NCBI GenBank assembly: GCA_019115385.1
Contig: DXDR01000075.1
Span: forward strand, 110,181 to 174,180
Direction: 5' to 3'
Length of the DNA: 64,000 nucleotides
From: Candidatus Mediterraneibacter avicola
GTDB lineage: Bacteria; Bacillota; Clostridia; Lachnospirales; Lachnospiraceae
The notes beneath the pieces were generated by a model that worked only from the letters and a program-made list of their open reading frames with translations, was not told the origin of the DNA and searched no databases. Below are positions 1 to 8,544 of this stretch, in pieces. The position numbers and the translations under genes are program-made. Numbering within the stretch: the stretch's first letter is position 1; the number at the start of each line of letters is the position of its first letter.

Positions 1-384
1 GGCTGCGCGTCCCTGCATATATGCGTCGTCCATAGCTGCAAACATCTGTGCAAAGTTATCCGATGTGGTAGCAACGGCAAATTCGGCATTCACTTCCTGC
101 GTGCGGATAATGTTTTCAATCGACTCAAGATAATCAAGATCTTCCAGCATCATCTGATGGATCTCAAATATCATGGCGTTTGCCTCGCCTACATCGTCAA
201 GGGCTTTTTCATATAACCCTTTAAGCTGGGATACAGCGGTCTCTTTCGCGTTCTGAAAGCGCTGCCACTCTGCATCCACATCATCGACGTGAGTCCTTTT
301 GATCACTTTTTCGTTTCTTTTATAAAACATAAGCTTTCCAATGGACACCCCGCCAAAAACACTTTTACCGCTTATTGTAATCAT
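1..384 (-). CDS. ptsI: PTS Enzyme I, N-terminal part (cut by window edge)
   Basis: Phosphoenolpyruvate-protein phosphotransferase, the general cytoplasmic PTS component that passes phosphate from PEP to HPr. Only the first 128 codons are inside the window; the phosphorylated His lies beyond the edge. The visible part shows the N-terminal GGVSIGK stretch and the helical HPr-binding region, ending in DDAYMQGRAA as in Enzyme I proteins. The ATG lies 1 nt after the ptsH stop, so the two are translationally coupled. It is last in the fru operon, which implies a fructose-dedicated or co-regulated Enzyme I. Recognition is by family sequence; the truncation is only the window boundary. Confidence 0.88.
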   Translation of the reverse strand, partial: MITISGKSVFGGVSIGKLMFYKRNEKVIKRTHVDDVDAEWQRFQNAKETAVSQLKGLYEKALDDVGEANAMIFEIHQMMLEDLDYLESIENIIRTQEVNAEFAVATTSDNFAQMFAAMDDAYMQGRAA

Positions 385-385
385 C

Positions 386-643
386 TTATAAATTCTCCTT
401 GAAGAATGCTTCTAATTCAGCGATCGCCTTCTCCTCATCTGCTCCTTCTACCGTAATCGTAACCTCTTCTCCGGTCTTAACTCCAAGTCCCATCACGCCA
501 AAAATCCTCTTAGCGTCAGCTGACTTGTCCCCTTTTGCGATTTTAACAGCGCTCTGGTATCCAGCCGCCTGCTTTACAAGAATTCCTGCCGGTCTTGCAT
601 GAATTCCTTCCGGATCCGTGATCACATATTTGAATTCTTTCAT
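386..643 (-). CDS. ptsH: HPr-family phosphocarrier with Arg at position 46
   Basis: Small (85 aa) phosphocarrier between Enzyme I and EIIA. The catalytic site GIHARP is intact (His15). At the usual regulatory site, KSIMGVMS in Bacillus HPr, this protein reads KRIFGVMG, so Ser46 is Arg (AGG codon at 506-508). It should carry PTS phosphate but cannot be phosphorylated by HPr kinase at residue 46. The start was set at MKEFKYV, which follows an AAAGGAGG ribosome binding site; an in-frame extension to 712 lacks HPr homology. It sits between fruA and ptsI, so it is probably the fructose-specific HPr, with a canonical HPr expected elsewhere in the genome. Confidence 0.93.
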   Translation of the reverse strand: MKEFKYVITDPEGIHARPAGILVKQAAGYQSAVKIAKGDKSADAKRIFGVMGLGVKTGEEVTITVEGADEEKAIAELEAFFKENL

Positions 644-708
644 TGGTTTAATCCTCCTTTTACCATATAGTGATTCTTTTATAAGTATATAACACATTGC
701 CTGAATTT

Positions 709-2646
709 TCAATCAGCGATTCCCTGCTTTTTTCTTCTTCCGGCCGTGGTTTTTTTCAGCAGCACAATACCTGCCATTCCAACAACAGCTCCGATCAGGA
801 CAGCCACAAGAAACATGGGCGCATTTTCCATAATCCCGACTACAAAGATTCCGCCGTGGGGAGCCCGTGATCCACAGCCGAAGGCCATGGAAAGCGCTCC
901 TGCCGCCGCAGAGCCGATAATACAGGGCGGGATAATGCGCAGCGGATCAGATGCCGCAAAAGGAATCGCTCCTTCTGTGATAAAGGACAGTCCCATGATG
1001 TAGTTTGTGACCGTTGTCTGGCGCTCACTTTCCGTGAAACAGTTTTTGAAAAATGTAGTCCCCAGCGCGATCGCGATAGGCGGAACCATACCGCCTGCCA
1101 TAACCGCCGCCATGATATCAAACTGGCCGCTTGCAATGGACGCGGTTCCAAACACATACGCCGCCTTGTTGAACGGCCCTCCAAAATCAACCGCCATCAT
1201 ACCGCCCAGAACAATACCAAGCATGATCTTGCTGCCTTCGCCCATGCCGGACAACGTGCTGTTCAGCCACTCGTTAAATGCGCCCATGGGAGGATTCACC
1301 AGGAAGATCATGATCGCTCCCATAAGAAGGATACCTGTAAACGGATAAAGGAGCACCGGTTTCGTTCCCTCCAGAGCCCTGGGCAGCCGTTCCAGCGCCT
1401 TTTTGATCAGCACCATCAGATAGCCCGCCACGAATCCGGCGATCAGCGCCCCGAAAAAGCCGGAGGAAATCCACTCGTCTTCCGGCAGGAATACGCCTGT
1501 GCCCGCTCTCGCCAGCAGACCGCCCACGATACCCGGCATAAGGGCGGGCCGGTCGCCGATCGCCATGGCAATGTAGCCTGCCAGGATCGGGAACATCATG
1601 CCAAAAGCCGTGTTTCCCGTGAGATTAAAAAATCTTGCCAGAGGCGTGCCGTTTCCAAAGATATCTGTCCCGGCATTTGCGCCGTCACACAGATAAGAAA
1701 GAGCCATCAGGATGCCTCCTCCGATCACGAAGGGCAGCATATGCGACACACCGTTCATCAGAGCCTTGTAGATCTTTCTCCCCAGACTTTCCTCACCTGC
1801 CGGAGACTCGCCGCCGCTCTCCTGACCGGAGCTGTGATAGACCGGTGCCTTCCCGCTTACTGCATCCCGGATCAGTTCCTCAGGTTTGTGGATGCCGTCT
1901 GCCACTTTTGTCACGATCACCGGTTTCCCGTCAAAACGGGCCATCCTCACTTCCTTGTCCGCTGCTACGATTATACACTCGCAGTCCGCGATTTCTTCCG
2001 GTGTAAGAACATTTTTGTCTCCGCCGGATCCATTTGTCTCAACTTTGATCGAATATCCCATCTGTGCAGCCGTTTTTTCCAGACTCTCCGCCGCCATGTA
2101 AGTATGGGCGATACCCGTCGGGCAGGCCGTTACTGCAAGGATCCTGTATCCTGTCTCAGGCGCAGCCTGGGGCTTTTCATCCTCAAATTTTTCTTTCTCC
2201 GCCCGGTCCACACAGCCCAGAAATTCCTCTGCTGTAGCGGCTTTCAGGAGGTTTTCTTTAAAGGATCCGTCCATCAGGAGCATAGACAGCCTGCTGAGTA
2301 CTTCCAGATGAACGTTGTCTTCCGTATTCGGAGCGGCGATCAGAAAGACCAGATTCACCGGTTCTCCGTCCATCGAATCATAATCCACGCCATTGGGGAT
2401 AACCATAGCTGCAAGACCGGGCGCGCGGACAGCGTCATTTTTTGCATGGGGAATGGCAATTCCTTCTCCGATGCCGGTCGTTCCTTCCTCTTCCCTCGCA
2501 AACACGCCTTCCATATATTTATCTGTGTCCGAGATATTTCCTCCCTTTGCCATGAGACCTACCATCTCCCGGATGGTCTCCTCCTTCGTCGCCGGGGCTC
2601 CGTTTAGTTCTATGCTGCAGGCTTTCAGCAGATCTGTAATTTTCAT
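709..2646 (-). CDS. fruA: Fructose PTS permease EIIABC
   Basis: Fused fructose transporter of 645 aa that takes up fructose as fructose 1-phosphate. Domains in order: EIIA about 1-150, with phospho-His in AIPHAK (His67); EIIB about 167-265, with phospho-Cys in VTACPTGIAH (Cys175); a charged Ser/Gly-rich linker about 270-288; and a membrane EIIC about 290-640 with many hydrophobic segments. The order IIA-IIB-IIC and the length fit the fructose family. An AAGGAGG site precedes the ATG. It lies 11 nt after fruK and upstream of ptsH and ptsI, giving a full phosphorelay in one operon. Confidence 0.95.
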   Translation of the reverse strand: MKITDLLKACSIELNGAPATKEETIREMVGLMAKGGNISDTDKYMEGVFAREEEGTTGIGEGIAIPHAKNDAVRAPGLAAMVIPNGVDYDSMDGEPVNLVFLIAAPNTEDNVHLEVLSRLSMLLMDGSFKENLLKAATAEEFLGCVDRAEKEKFEDEKPQAAPETGYRILAVTACPTGIAHTYMAAESLEKTAAQMGYSIKVETNGSGGDKNVLTPEEIADCECIIVAADKEVRMARFDGKPVIVTKVADGIHKPEELIRDAVSGKAPVYHSSGQESGGESPAGEESLGRKIYKALMNGVSHMLPFVIGGGILMALSYLCDGANAGTDIFGNGTPLARFFNLTGNTAFGMMFPILAGYIAMAIGDRPALMPGIVGGLLARAGTGVFLPEDEWISSGFFGALIAGFVAGYLMVLIKKALERLPRALEGTKPVLLYPFTGILLMGAIMIFLVNPPMGAFNEWLNSTLSGMGEGSKIMLGIVLGGMMAVDFGGPFNKAAYVFGTASIASGQFDIMAAVMAGGMVPPIAIALGTTFFKNCFTESERQTTVTNYIMGLSFITEGAIPFAASDPLRIIPPCIIGSAAAGALSMAFGCGSRAPHGGIFVVGIMENAPMFLVAVLIGAVVGMAGIVLLKKTTAGRRKKQGIAD

Positions 2647-2657
2647 TTTCTTCCTCC

Positions 2658-3578
2658 TTATAAACCGTATTCGGATGCTGGTTTTTCAAGTTTCTCCACA
2701 ATCTCTCCTCTTGAGGCCAGCCAGGATACAAACGCTGTGGCGCTTCCGGCTGCCGTTCCAAGTTCAAGAGCTTTTACATAGTCACCTGTGTTCAGGTATC
2801 CGGCTACAAATCCGGCGACCATAGAATCCCCTGCACCCACAGAATTGACCACCCTTCCTTTTGGCGGAAGTTTTTTGTATGTTTTTCCCTCCTCTGTCAC
2901 AAGGATCGCTCCGTCGCCCGCCATTGATACAAGCACGTTTTCCGCGCCCATCTCCTGAAGTTTTTTCGCATGCCCCACGATCTCCTCGTCACTTTTCAGT
3001 TCTTTCCCGAAAATCTCTCCCAGTTCATGGTTATTGGGTTTGATCAGAAACGGACTGTATTTCAGCACGTTGACCAGAAGATCTTTTGTTGCGTCCACTG
3101 CGATCCGCACACCTTTTCCCTGCTGTCTCTCCATGATTTTCTCATAGATATCTTCTGGAAGCGTATTGGGGATGCTCCCTGCCAGCACGAGCACATCCCC
3201 CTTTTCCAGAGCATCCAGTTTCCGGAAAAGTTCCTCTATAGCCGGTTCTGTGATAACGGGGCCCTGCCCGTTGATCTCGGTTTCTTCCTTTGCCTTCACT
3301 TTAACGTTGATGCGCGTCAGCCCATCTTCCAGGGGGATAAAATCCGTATAGCATCCGAATTCCTCAAGCATCCGCTCCATCTGTTGCCCGGTAAAGCCTG
3401 CCTTAAATCCCAGCGCCCTGCTCTTATGCCCCAGATTGGACAGGATGACGGATACATTGTTTCCCTTTCCGCCGGGATAAATATGCTCCTCCGTGGTCCG
3501 GTTCACTCTCCCGGGCTGAAGTTCACCGGCCTGTACCACATAATCCAGAGAAGGGTTAAACGTCACTGTATAGATCAT
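2658..3578 (-). CDS. fruK: 1-phosphofructokinase
   Basis: PfkB-family sugar kinase (306 aa) that makes fructose 1,6-bisphosphate from the fructose 1-phosphate delivered by FruA. PfkB signature 1 lies near residues 35-50 (PGGKGNNVS), and signature 2 near 246-262 contains VGAGDS with catalytic Asp251. The length is normal. The ATG overlaps the fruR stop by 4 nt (ATGA), a coupled arrangement. A tagatose-6-phosphate kinase is the other option in this subfamily, but the adjacent fructose EII favours FruK. Confidence 0.94.
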   Translation of the reverse strand: MIYTVTFNPSLDYVVQAGELQPGRVNRTTEEHIYPGGKGNNVSVILSNLGHKSRALGFKAGFTGQQMERMLEEFGCYTDFIPLEDGLTRINVKVKAKEETEINGQGPVITEPAIEELFRKLDALEKGDVLVLAGSIPNTLPEDIYEKIMERQQGKGVRIAVDATKDLLVNVLKYSPFLIKPNNHELGEIFGKELKSDEEIVGHAKKLQEMGAENVLVSMAGDGAILVTEEGKTYKKLPPKGRVVNSVGAGDSMVAGFVAGYLNTGDYVKALELGTAAGSATAFVSWLASRGEIVEKLEKPASEYGL

Positions 3579-4324
3579 TTTCTCACCTCGATAATATTTT
3601 TCTCTTTTTTCAGTTCCTTATCCTTCACATTTGTCGTGATCAGCCAAGCATCTGAAAAATCTCCAAATTTTACCGGCGCAGTCTGACTGATTTTGGTTGA
3701 ATCTGCAAGAACATAACATTTTCTGCATTTTTTCATGGCCGTTTCCTTGATCATTGCCTCTGCCGGGTCAGGAGTCGTATATCCGAATTCTCTGTCCGCC
3801 CCGTTGGTTCCGAAAAAACCTTTTGTGAAATGGTACCGCTCAAGACTCTCTGCGGCCTGAAGCCCGATCACCGCTTCCGTAGCCGGTTTGACCATTCCTC
3901 CGAGAAGGTAGACAGTAACGCCCTTCCTTGACAGCGCCTGTGCATGCGAGATCCCGTTGGTCACAAAGACAGCGTCTGTGGAAGAGATATATTCCAGCAT
4001 GTGAGAGACCGTTGTTCCCGCGTCAAGATAAATAAAATCATTCTCCTCGATCAGTTTTGCCGCATATTTTCCGATTTCTTTTTTCTCCTCCGTGTTCTGT
4101 CCCATCCTGGAGGCAACCGCCACATCCTTTGCCGCGTAATCCATCTCCAGAGCGGTCGCCCCTCCGTGGACTTTCACGAGAAGCTTCTTCCGGTCGAGAA
4201 CCGTAAGATCCCTGCGGATGGTCGATTCAGATGTGTGCAGTCTTTCCTTCAGATCCTGTACTGTAACTGATTTTTCTTCGTTGACTATCTGAAGGATCTG
4301 TGCAAATCTTTCCTCTGTCAGCAT
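3575..4324 (-). CDS. fruR: DeoR-family regulator of the fructose operon
   Basis: DeoR-type transcriptional repressor (249 aa). An N-terminal winged helix-turn-helix about residues 1-57 (recognition region SESTIRRDL) is followed by a C-terminal sugar-phosphate sensor domain with the family motif LDAGTT. The start was placed at MLTEERF behind GAAAGGAG; a longer in-frame start at 4369 would fall inside the promoter. It is the first gene of the fru operon and is likely autoregulatory through the direct repeats just upstream. The effector is probably fructose 1-phosphate, inferred from the family and neighbours. Confidence 0.9.
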   Translation of the reverse strand: MLTEERFAQILQIVNEEKSVTVQDLKERLHTSESTIRRDLTVLDRKKLLVKVHGGATALEMDYAAKDVAVASRMGQNTEEKKEIGKYAAKLIEENDFIYLDAGTTVSHMLEYISSTDAVFVTNGISHAQALSRKGVTVYLLGGMVKPATEAVIGLQAAESLERYHFTKGFFGTNGADREFGYTTPDPAEAMIKETAMKKCRKCYVLADSTKISQTAPVKFGDFSDAWLITTNVKDKELKKEKNIIEVRK

Positions 4325-4356
4325 CTGCTTTACTCCTTTCTCTTTTTTATATATTA

Positions 4357-4424
4357 AGCATACATTCATTTTCAGTCATAGTCAATCATATTCGTTCATT
4401 TTCATTCAAATTAATCCATTTTCA
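4357..4424 (-). promoter_or_regulatory. fru operon promoter with three direct operator repeats
   Basis: On the minus strand a -35 TTGACT (4380-4385) and -10 TATGCT (4357-4362) are 17 bp apart. The decamer TGAAAATGAA lies in the spacer (4365-4374), is repeated exactly at 4395-4404, and recurs with one change at 4415-4424. The 30 and 20 bp steps keep all copies on one helical face. FruR is the obvious candidate ligand. Confidence 0.75.
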
Positions 4425-4540
4425 GCAAAGCGCACAAAAAAGCCCTCATCATTTGTGCACCATGCCGACGGTTCCCGGGAATTCAGAACAGCAGATTTCC
4501 GGCGATATTCCAGCACGATGAACCATGCGTCAAATAACAA

Positions 4541-4600
4541 AAACAGCCTTCTGCACAGAGAAAGTCCAAATGACAGCTGACTCTGTGTAAAAGGCTGTTG
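4541..4600 (-). terminator. Terminator after cysK
   Basis: Inverted repeat with arms 4542-4560 and 4581-4599 (AACAGCCTT and CACAGAG blocks, one interruption). Read on the minus strand the stem is followed by TTTTTGTTATTTG, a usable U-rich tail. Confidence 0.65.
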
Positions 4601-4651
4601 CGTGCCGTATAAATAACAGATTTATATGATTTCCCTCTGTAACCCCCCTGT

Positions 4652-5584
4652 CTATGACTCCTGAAACAGAGGTGTGGACAGATATCGCTCTCCAGTATCC
4701 GGGAGAAGCGCCACGATTGTTTTTCCTTCATTTTCCGAAAGCATTGCTTCCTTTATCGCTGCATGAAGAGCGGCTCCCGATGAGATTCCCGTAAGTATAC
4801 CCTCCCGACGGGCCAGAAGCCTTGCCGCCTCATATGCCTCTTCTTCCGCAACCGTGCAGATCCGGTCATAAATCCCCGTATCCAGCGCCTCAGGAACAAA
4901 TCCAGCGCCTATACCCATCAGGCCGTGAGGTCCCGCCTTTCCTCCTGAGAGGACCGGAGATCCTGCCGGCTCCACCGCCACTATTTTTATATCTGGATTC
5001 TGCTCCTTCAGATAGCGCCCGGTTCCCGTGATCGTTCCCCCTGTTCCCACACCGGCTATAAACAGGTCTACCGTTCCTTCTGTATCTTCCCAGATCTCCG
5101 GACCTGTCGTTCTGTAGTGAGCGTCTGGATTGGCACTGTTCACAAACTGTCCCAGTACGACCGCATTGTCATTTTCTTTTTCCAGTTCTTCTGCCTTTGC
5201 GATGGCTCCTGCCATGCCCCGGCTTCCCTCAGTCAGCACGATCTGTGCGCCATACCCTGCAAGAAGTTTCCTGCGCTCCACGCTCATTGTCTCCGGCATG
5301 ACAAATACCGTCCGGTATCCTCTTGAAGCGGCCACGGCGGCCAGGCCGATTCCTGTGTTGCCGCTGGTAGGTTCTATGATCAGGGCCCCCGGACGGATTT
5401 TCCCCTGCCGTTCCGCCTCCTCTATCATACTGAGAGCCGCCCGGTCCTTCACGCTGCCCGCCGGATTAAAATATTCCAGTTTTATAAGGACTCTTGCCTT
5501 AAGCTGTTTATCCTGTTCAATATTTGACACCTCAAAAAGAGGAGTTTTCCCGATCAGTTCTGTTATGCTTTTATAAATCTTCAT
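4652..5584 (-). CDS. cysK: Cysteine synthase (O-acetylserine sulfhydrylase)
   Basis: PLP enzyme (310 aa) that joins sulfide to O-acetylserine to give cysteine. It shows GKTPL near residue 13, PLP-binding Lys46 in [10 protein letters not shown], the substrate loop PTSGNTG, and the phosphate-binding [11 protein letters not shown]. The start is set at MKIYKSI behind AGGAGAG; a 7-residue longer reading has no site of its own. The gene is monocistronic, with its own promoter and terminator. A cystathionine beta-synthase-like role is the main alternative; the length without an extra domain favours CysK. Confidence 0.92.
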   Translation of the reverse strand: MKIYKSITELIGKTPLFEVSNIEQDKQLKARVLIKLEYFNPAGSVKDRAALSMIEEAERQGKIRPGALIIEPTSGNTGIGLAAVAASRGYRTVFVMPETMSVERRKLLAGYGAQIVLTEGSRGMAGAIAKAEELEKENDNAVVLGQFVNSANPDAHYRTTGPEIWEDTEGTVDLFIAGVGTGGTITGTGRYLKEQNPDIKIVAVEPAGSPVLSGGKAGPHGLMGIGAGFVPEALDTGIYDRICTVAEEEAYEAARLLARREGILTGISSGAALHAAIKEAMLSENEGKTIVALLPDTGERYLSTPLFQES

Positions 5585-5652
5585 TTTTAACGTCTCTCCT
5601 TTCATTTCTGTCTGATATCTCTTCTCTCCGCTGCCGGAAAGAAGATGCTTCT

Positions 5653-5681
5653 ATTCTAATTTATCCGCCATCTAATTACAA
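5653..5681 (-). promoter_or_regulatory. cysK promoter
   Basis: Minus strand: -35 TTGTAA (5676-5681), 17-bp spacer, -10 TAGAAT (5653-5658), giving a leader of about 60 nt. No T-box or S-box pattern is seen in that leader. Confidence 0.6.
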
Positions 5682-5728
5682 CACCCTTATCCTTTTTGTA
5701 TATTTTTACGAACTTAACAAGATTCTCA

Positions 5729-5757
5729 TTGACTTTTATTGTTAAACATGCTACACT
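5729..5757 (+). promoter_or_regulatory. Cold-shock gene promoter
   Basis: TTGACT (5729-5734), 17-bp spacer, TACACT (5752-5757). The start site would be near 5764, giving a leader of about 60 nt. Confidence 0.65.
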
Positions 5758-5822
5758 GACACAGTATCGGGTCAGTCGTGATCCGTACAGCAACTTTTTA
5801 TTTTCTTATGGAGGTATACACA

Positions 5823-6020
5823 ATGACAGGTACAGTGAAATGGTTTAACAATCAGAAGGGCTATGGATTCATCTCCGATTCTGAGGGAAACGATATTTTC
5901 GTTCACTATTCAGGACTGGTAATGGATGGATTCAAATCCTTAGAAGAGGGCCAGGCTGTTGAGTTTGAAGTGACAGAAGGCGCAAAGGGACCGCAGGCAA
6001 CAAACGTAGTAAAACTTTAA
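5823..6020 (+). CDS. Cold-shock domain protein
   Basis: A 65-aa single cold-shock domain that binds single-stranded RNA or DNA and acts as an RNA chaperone. RNP1 is KGYGFI (about 13-18) and RNP2 is DIFVHY (about 27-32), both intact. The start is at MTGTVKW behind TGGAGG; an upstream in-frame ATG (5778) lacks a binding site and family similarity. It has its own promoter and terminator. Which csp paralogue this is cannot be told. Confidence 0.95.
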   Translation: MTGTVKWFNNQKGYGFISDSEGNDIFVHYSGLVMDGFKSLEEGQAVEFEVTEGAKGPQATNVVKL

Positions 6021-6100
6021 TCAGAATTCTTAATGTACCTTTTAATTATATAAATCAGACAGGCATTTAATATTAAAAGCAATACAGAGAAAAAGATTAA

Positions 6101-6139
6101 AAAAGCAGGCCGGACAGAAAATTGTCCGGCCTGTTTTTG
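6101..6139. terminator. Bidirectional terminator between csp and the ACT gene
   Basis: Perfect 11-bp stem CAGGCCGGACA/TGTCCGGCCTG (6106-6116, 6123-6133) with an A run before and a T run after. It can serve the plus-strand csp and the minus-strand gene ending at 6191. Confidence 0.85.
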
Positions 6140-6145
6140 CAATTA

Positions 6146-6188
6146 CGACGGGCCAAAGTCCAGGCTCGCCTGGAACCTTGGCGGCCGC
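6146..6188. repeat. Dispersed palindromic repeat, copy 1
   Basis: On the minus strand it begins GCGGCCGCCAAGG and ends CTTTGGCCCGTCG, and folds into a long stem. The ends and most of the body match the copy at 33580-33622. It lies just past the stop of the ACT gene. Confidence 0.7.
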
Positions 6189-6190
6189 TC

Positions 6191-6634
6191 TCAGATCTTT
6201 ATGTTTGATACATAAGCCTCCGGGGCCTCCCAGACGTCATATCCGCTTCCTCTCAATATGTCGACTACCCTTGCCGGATCGTCGCACTTGAGAACAGCCG
6301 ACGCATCTGCTCCGTTTGCAAATGCATACATATATTCCACATTGATCTCTCCTTCCATGATCTGGTGCATGGCTTTGCTGAGAGAACCTGTCTCGTGCGG
6401 AACACGGAGCGCCACCACATCTGTCAGCATAGCTGTGATCCCGTTTTCTCTAAGGACAGCTTTTCCTTTGTTCGGATCAGATACGATCATCCTGAGCATA
6501 CCGTATTCCGTCGTATCTGCAAGGCTCAACGCCACAATATTTACATCATTTCCTGCAAGGACGGACAATACCTCGTCCAGACGTCCCTTCCGGTTTTCAA
6601 GAAAAACCGATAACTGCTGAATTGTGATTCCCAT
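6191..6634 (-). CDS. Tandem ACT-domain protein (a)
   Basis: A 147-aa protein made of two ACT domains (about 5-70 and 73-140). ACT domains bind small ligands, usually amino acids, and control partner enzymes or genes. No catalytic or DNA-binding domain is present. The start follows AAAAGGAGG. It is the last gene of the paaK-iorAB cluster and resembles the ACT protein at 8067, so each paaK-type ligase gene has an ACT gene in the same operon. A role in sensing aromatic amino acids is inferred from context only. Confidence 0.85.
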   Translation of the reverse strand: MGITIQQLSVFLENRKGRLDEVLSVLAGNDVNIVALSLADTTEYGMLRMIVSDPNKGKAVLRENGITAMLTDVVALRVPHETGSLSKAMHQIMEGEINVEYMYAFANGADASAVLKCDDPARVVDILRGSGYDVWEAPEAYVSNIKI

Positions 6635-6649
6635 TCCTGCGCCTCCTTT

Positions 6650-7981
6650 TTACAGTTTTCTGTTGTCGATAACCCGTACAGCCTTGCCCTCGCTTCTCTG
6701 GATAGATTTCGGCTCAACCAGTTTGACTCTCACAGAGATTCCGAGAGCGGTCTTCAATACATTGGCGATCTTGTTTCTCAGAGCATCCAGCTTGCGGATC
6801 TCGTCTGAGAATACTGCTTCGTCCACTTCTACCATAACAGTCAGAACATCCATATTGTCCTCCCTGTCTACGATCATCAGGTAGTGCGGCGCCACTGCTC
6901 CGCCCATGCCAAGAAGAGCGGTCTCAACCTGCGTCGGGAATACATTGACTCCGCGGATAACTTTCATATCGTCGGTTCTTCCCGTGAACTTGGAGATACG
7001 GGGAAGCGTCCTTCCGCACTTGCATGTGCTGTGGTTGATGCTTGTCAGATCTTTTGTCCGATAGCGGATCAGAGGCATTGCCTCTTTTGCAAGGGTTGTA
7101 AATACCAGTTCACCTGTCTCTCCGTCCGCACATTTTTCGTGAGTCGCCGGATTGAGTACTTCCGGATAGAAGTAGTCTGCATGGACATGAAGCCCCTCTT
7201 TGTGGATGCAGTCCTGGGCAACACCCGGACCCGTCACCTCGCAGAGTCCATATATGTCGAAGCAGTTGATGTGCAGGATGCCTTCTATCTTTTTGCGCAT
7301 TTCCTCTGTCCAGGGCTCCGCGCCGTGGATGCCCGCTTTAAGCTTCAGCCGGTCTACCACGCCCGCCTCTGCAAGAGACTCCGCCAGATAAAGAGCATAG
7401 GACGGGGTACATGCAAAAGCCGTAGCTCCCAGATCTTCCATACACATCATCTGACGCTTTGTGTTGCCTGCAGACATGGGGATCGCAGTCGCTCCCAGCG
7501 CCTTGGCTCCGAAATCCAGTCCCATGCCTCCTGTGAACAATCCATATCCATAGCATACATGGATGATATCTTCAGAGGTAATGCCTGCCATGGTAAGGCC
7601 TCTGGCCACACACTCTCCCCACACATCAACATCCTTCTGAGAATAAGGCGCAATCGTCAGTTTTCCTGTTGTACCGGAAGTTCCCTGCACGCGGACCACG
7701 TCTTTCATCGGGATTGCCAGAAGTCCGAAAGGATAATTGTTTTTCAGATCTTCTTTCGTAGTGAAAGGAAGCTTTTCGATATCTTCAATGGACTTGATGT
7801 CCCCCGGCTCCACGCCTCTCTGCTGCATTTTCTTCCGGTAAAAATCAACGTTGTCATACACCCTGCGCACAACCTCCACAAGGCGTCTGCTCTGCAGGTC
7901 CGCCATCTCGTCCCTGCTCATGCACTCTATTTTCGGATCACGGATCCGTTCAACCCAGTTTTCTAATGATACTCCAGCCAT
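6650..7981 (-). CDS. paaK: Phenylacetate-CoA ligase family protein (a)
   Basis: AMP-forming adenylate enzyme of the PaaK family (443 aa) that interconverts an aryl acetate, CoA and ATP with aryl-acetyl-CoA, AMP and PPi. The phosphate-binding loop TSGTTGKLT lies near residues 101-109 and the C-terminal AMP-binding domain contains GVNVFPTQVE. AAAGGAG precedes the ATG. It is a paralogue of the ligase at 10866 and sits between two ACT genes downstream of iorAB. Possible roles are activation of aryl acids or processing of IorAB products; direction and substrate cannot be read from sequence. Confidence 0.88.
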   Translation of the reverse strand: MAGVSLENWVERIRDPKIECMSRDEMADLQSRRLVEVVRRVYDNVDFYRKKMQQRGVEPGDIKSIEDIEKLPFTTKEDLKNNYPFGLLAIPMKDVVRVQGTSGTTGKLTIAPYSQKDVDVWGECVARGLTMAGITSEDIIHVCYGYGLFTGGMGLDFGAKALGATAIPMSAGNTKRQMMCMEDLGATAFACTPSYALYLAESLAEAGVVDRLKLKAGIHGAEPWTEEMRKKIEGILHINCFDIYGLCEVTGPGVAQDCIHKEGLHVHADYFYPEVLNPATHEKCADGETGELVFTTLAKEAMPLIRYRTKDLTSINHSTCKCGRTLPRISKFTGRTDDMKVIRGVNVFPTQVETALLGMGGAVAPHYLMIVDREDNMDVLTVMVEVDEAVFSDEIRKLDALRNKIANVLKTALGISVRVKLVEPKSIQRSEGKAVRVIDNRKL

Positions 7982-8066
7982 TTTGTTTCTCCTTTAATGT
8001 TTTTATGGCAGACTGCAAAACGGAGTTTCAGAATCTGCCCCCCTGGTTTCTCAAACACAGGCAGTT

Positions 8067-8486
8067 TTACAGTTCAGATTCTTCCACCAGTTTTACTTCT
8101 GCTCTTTTTAAAACCTGTTCTGCTTTCTGAAAATCGTCTGTGTGGAACACAATAACCGGCGCTTTTTCTTCGCGTATAACAAAGGAGTAAATATAATTCA
8201 CATTGATCTTGCCGTCAGCAAGGATCCTGAGCATTTCATTCAGATTGCCCTTCTCATCCTTGAGTTCTGCCCCGATCACATCATTTACTCTTGTCACAAA
8301 TCCTTTCTGTGTCAGGCTTTCTTTTGCCTTTGCCGGATCGTCGACCACCAGACGGAGGATACCAAACTCCGGCGTATCAAACGTTGAGATCGCACGGATA
8401 TTGACATGGGACTCTGTCAGGACAGATGTCACCCGCATCATGCTTCCCGGCTGGTTTTCTACAAATACCGATATCTGTTTGATCAC
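8067..8486 (-). CDS. Tandem ACT-domain protein (b)
   Basis: Two ACT domains in 139 aa, similar to the protein at 6191 (both open with a QxSVFxEN pattern). I chose the GTG at 8486: the AAAGGCGG site would abut the alternative GTG at 8495 with no spacing. It lies between iorB and the downstream paaK paralogue on the same strand. It is likely an amino-acid-responsive accessory of this module, which is inference from position. Confidence 0.83.
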   Translation of the reverse strand: MIKQISVFVENQPGSMMRVTSVLTESHVNIRAISTFDTPEFGILRLVVDDPAKAKESLTQKGFVTRVNDVIGAELKDEKGNLNEMLRILADGKINVNYIYSFVIREEKAPVIVFHTDDFQKAEQVLKRAEVKLVEESEL

Positions 8487-8544
8487 TGATATCACCGCCT
8501 TTCTTACTCTCTATTCAGGCACGCCTAAGTTCTCTGCCGAAGCT

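Larger units (their letters stand above)
4325..4651. other. 327-bp gene-free stretch between fruR and cysK
   Basis: It contains the fru promoter and operators at 4357-4424 and the cysK terminator at 4541-4600. The stretch 4425-4540 has no reading frame with a ribosome binding site and no clear structure. Confidence 0.7.

Noticed and set aside
1635..2607. Long plus-strand frames opposite fruA and similar frames elsewhere
   Set aside because: They are antisense shadows of well-supported genes with unnatural composition (Arg, His, Pro, Ser rich) and no binding sites.
5585..5822. Riboswitch or T-box upstream of cysK
   Set aside because: The leader from the mapped promoter is only about 60 nt and shows no T-box motif or terminator stem.
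6020..6190. Small RNA gene after csp
   Set aside because: The only structures are a standard bidirectional terminator and a dispersed palindromic repeat; no separate promoter was found.
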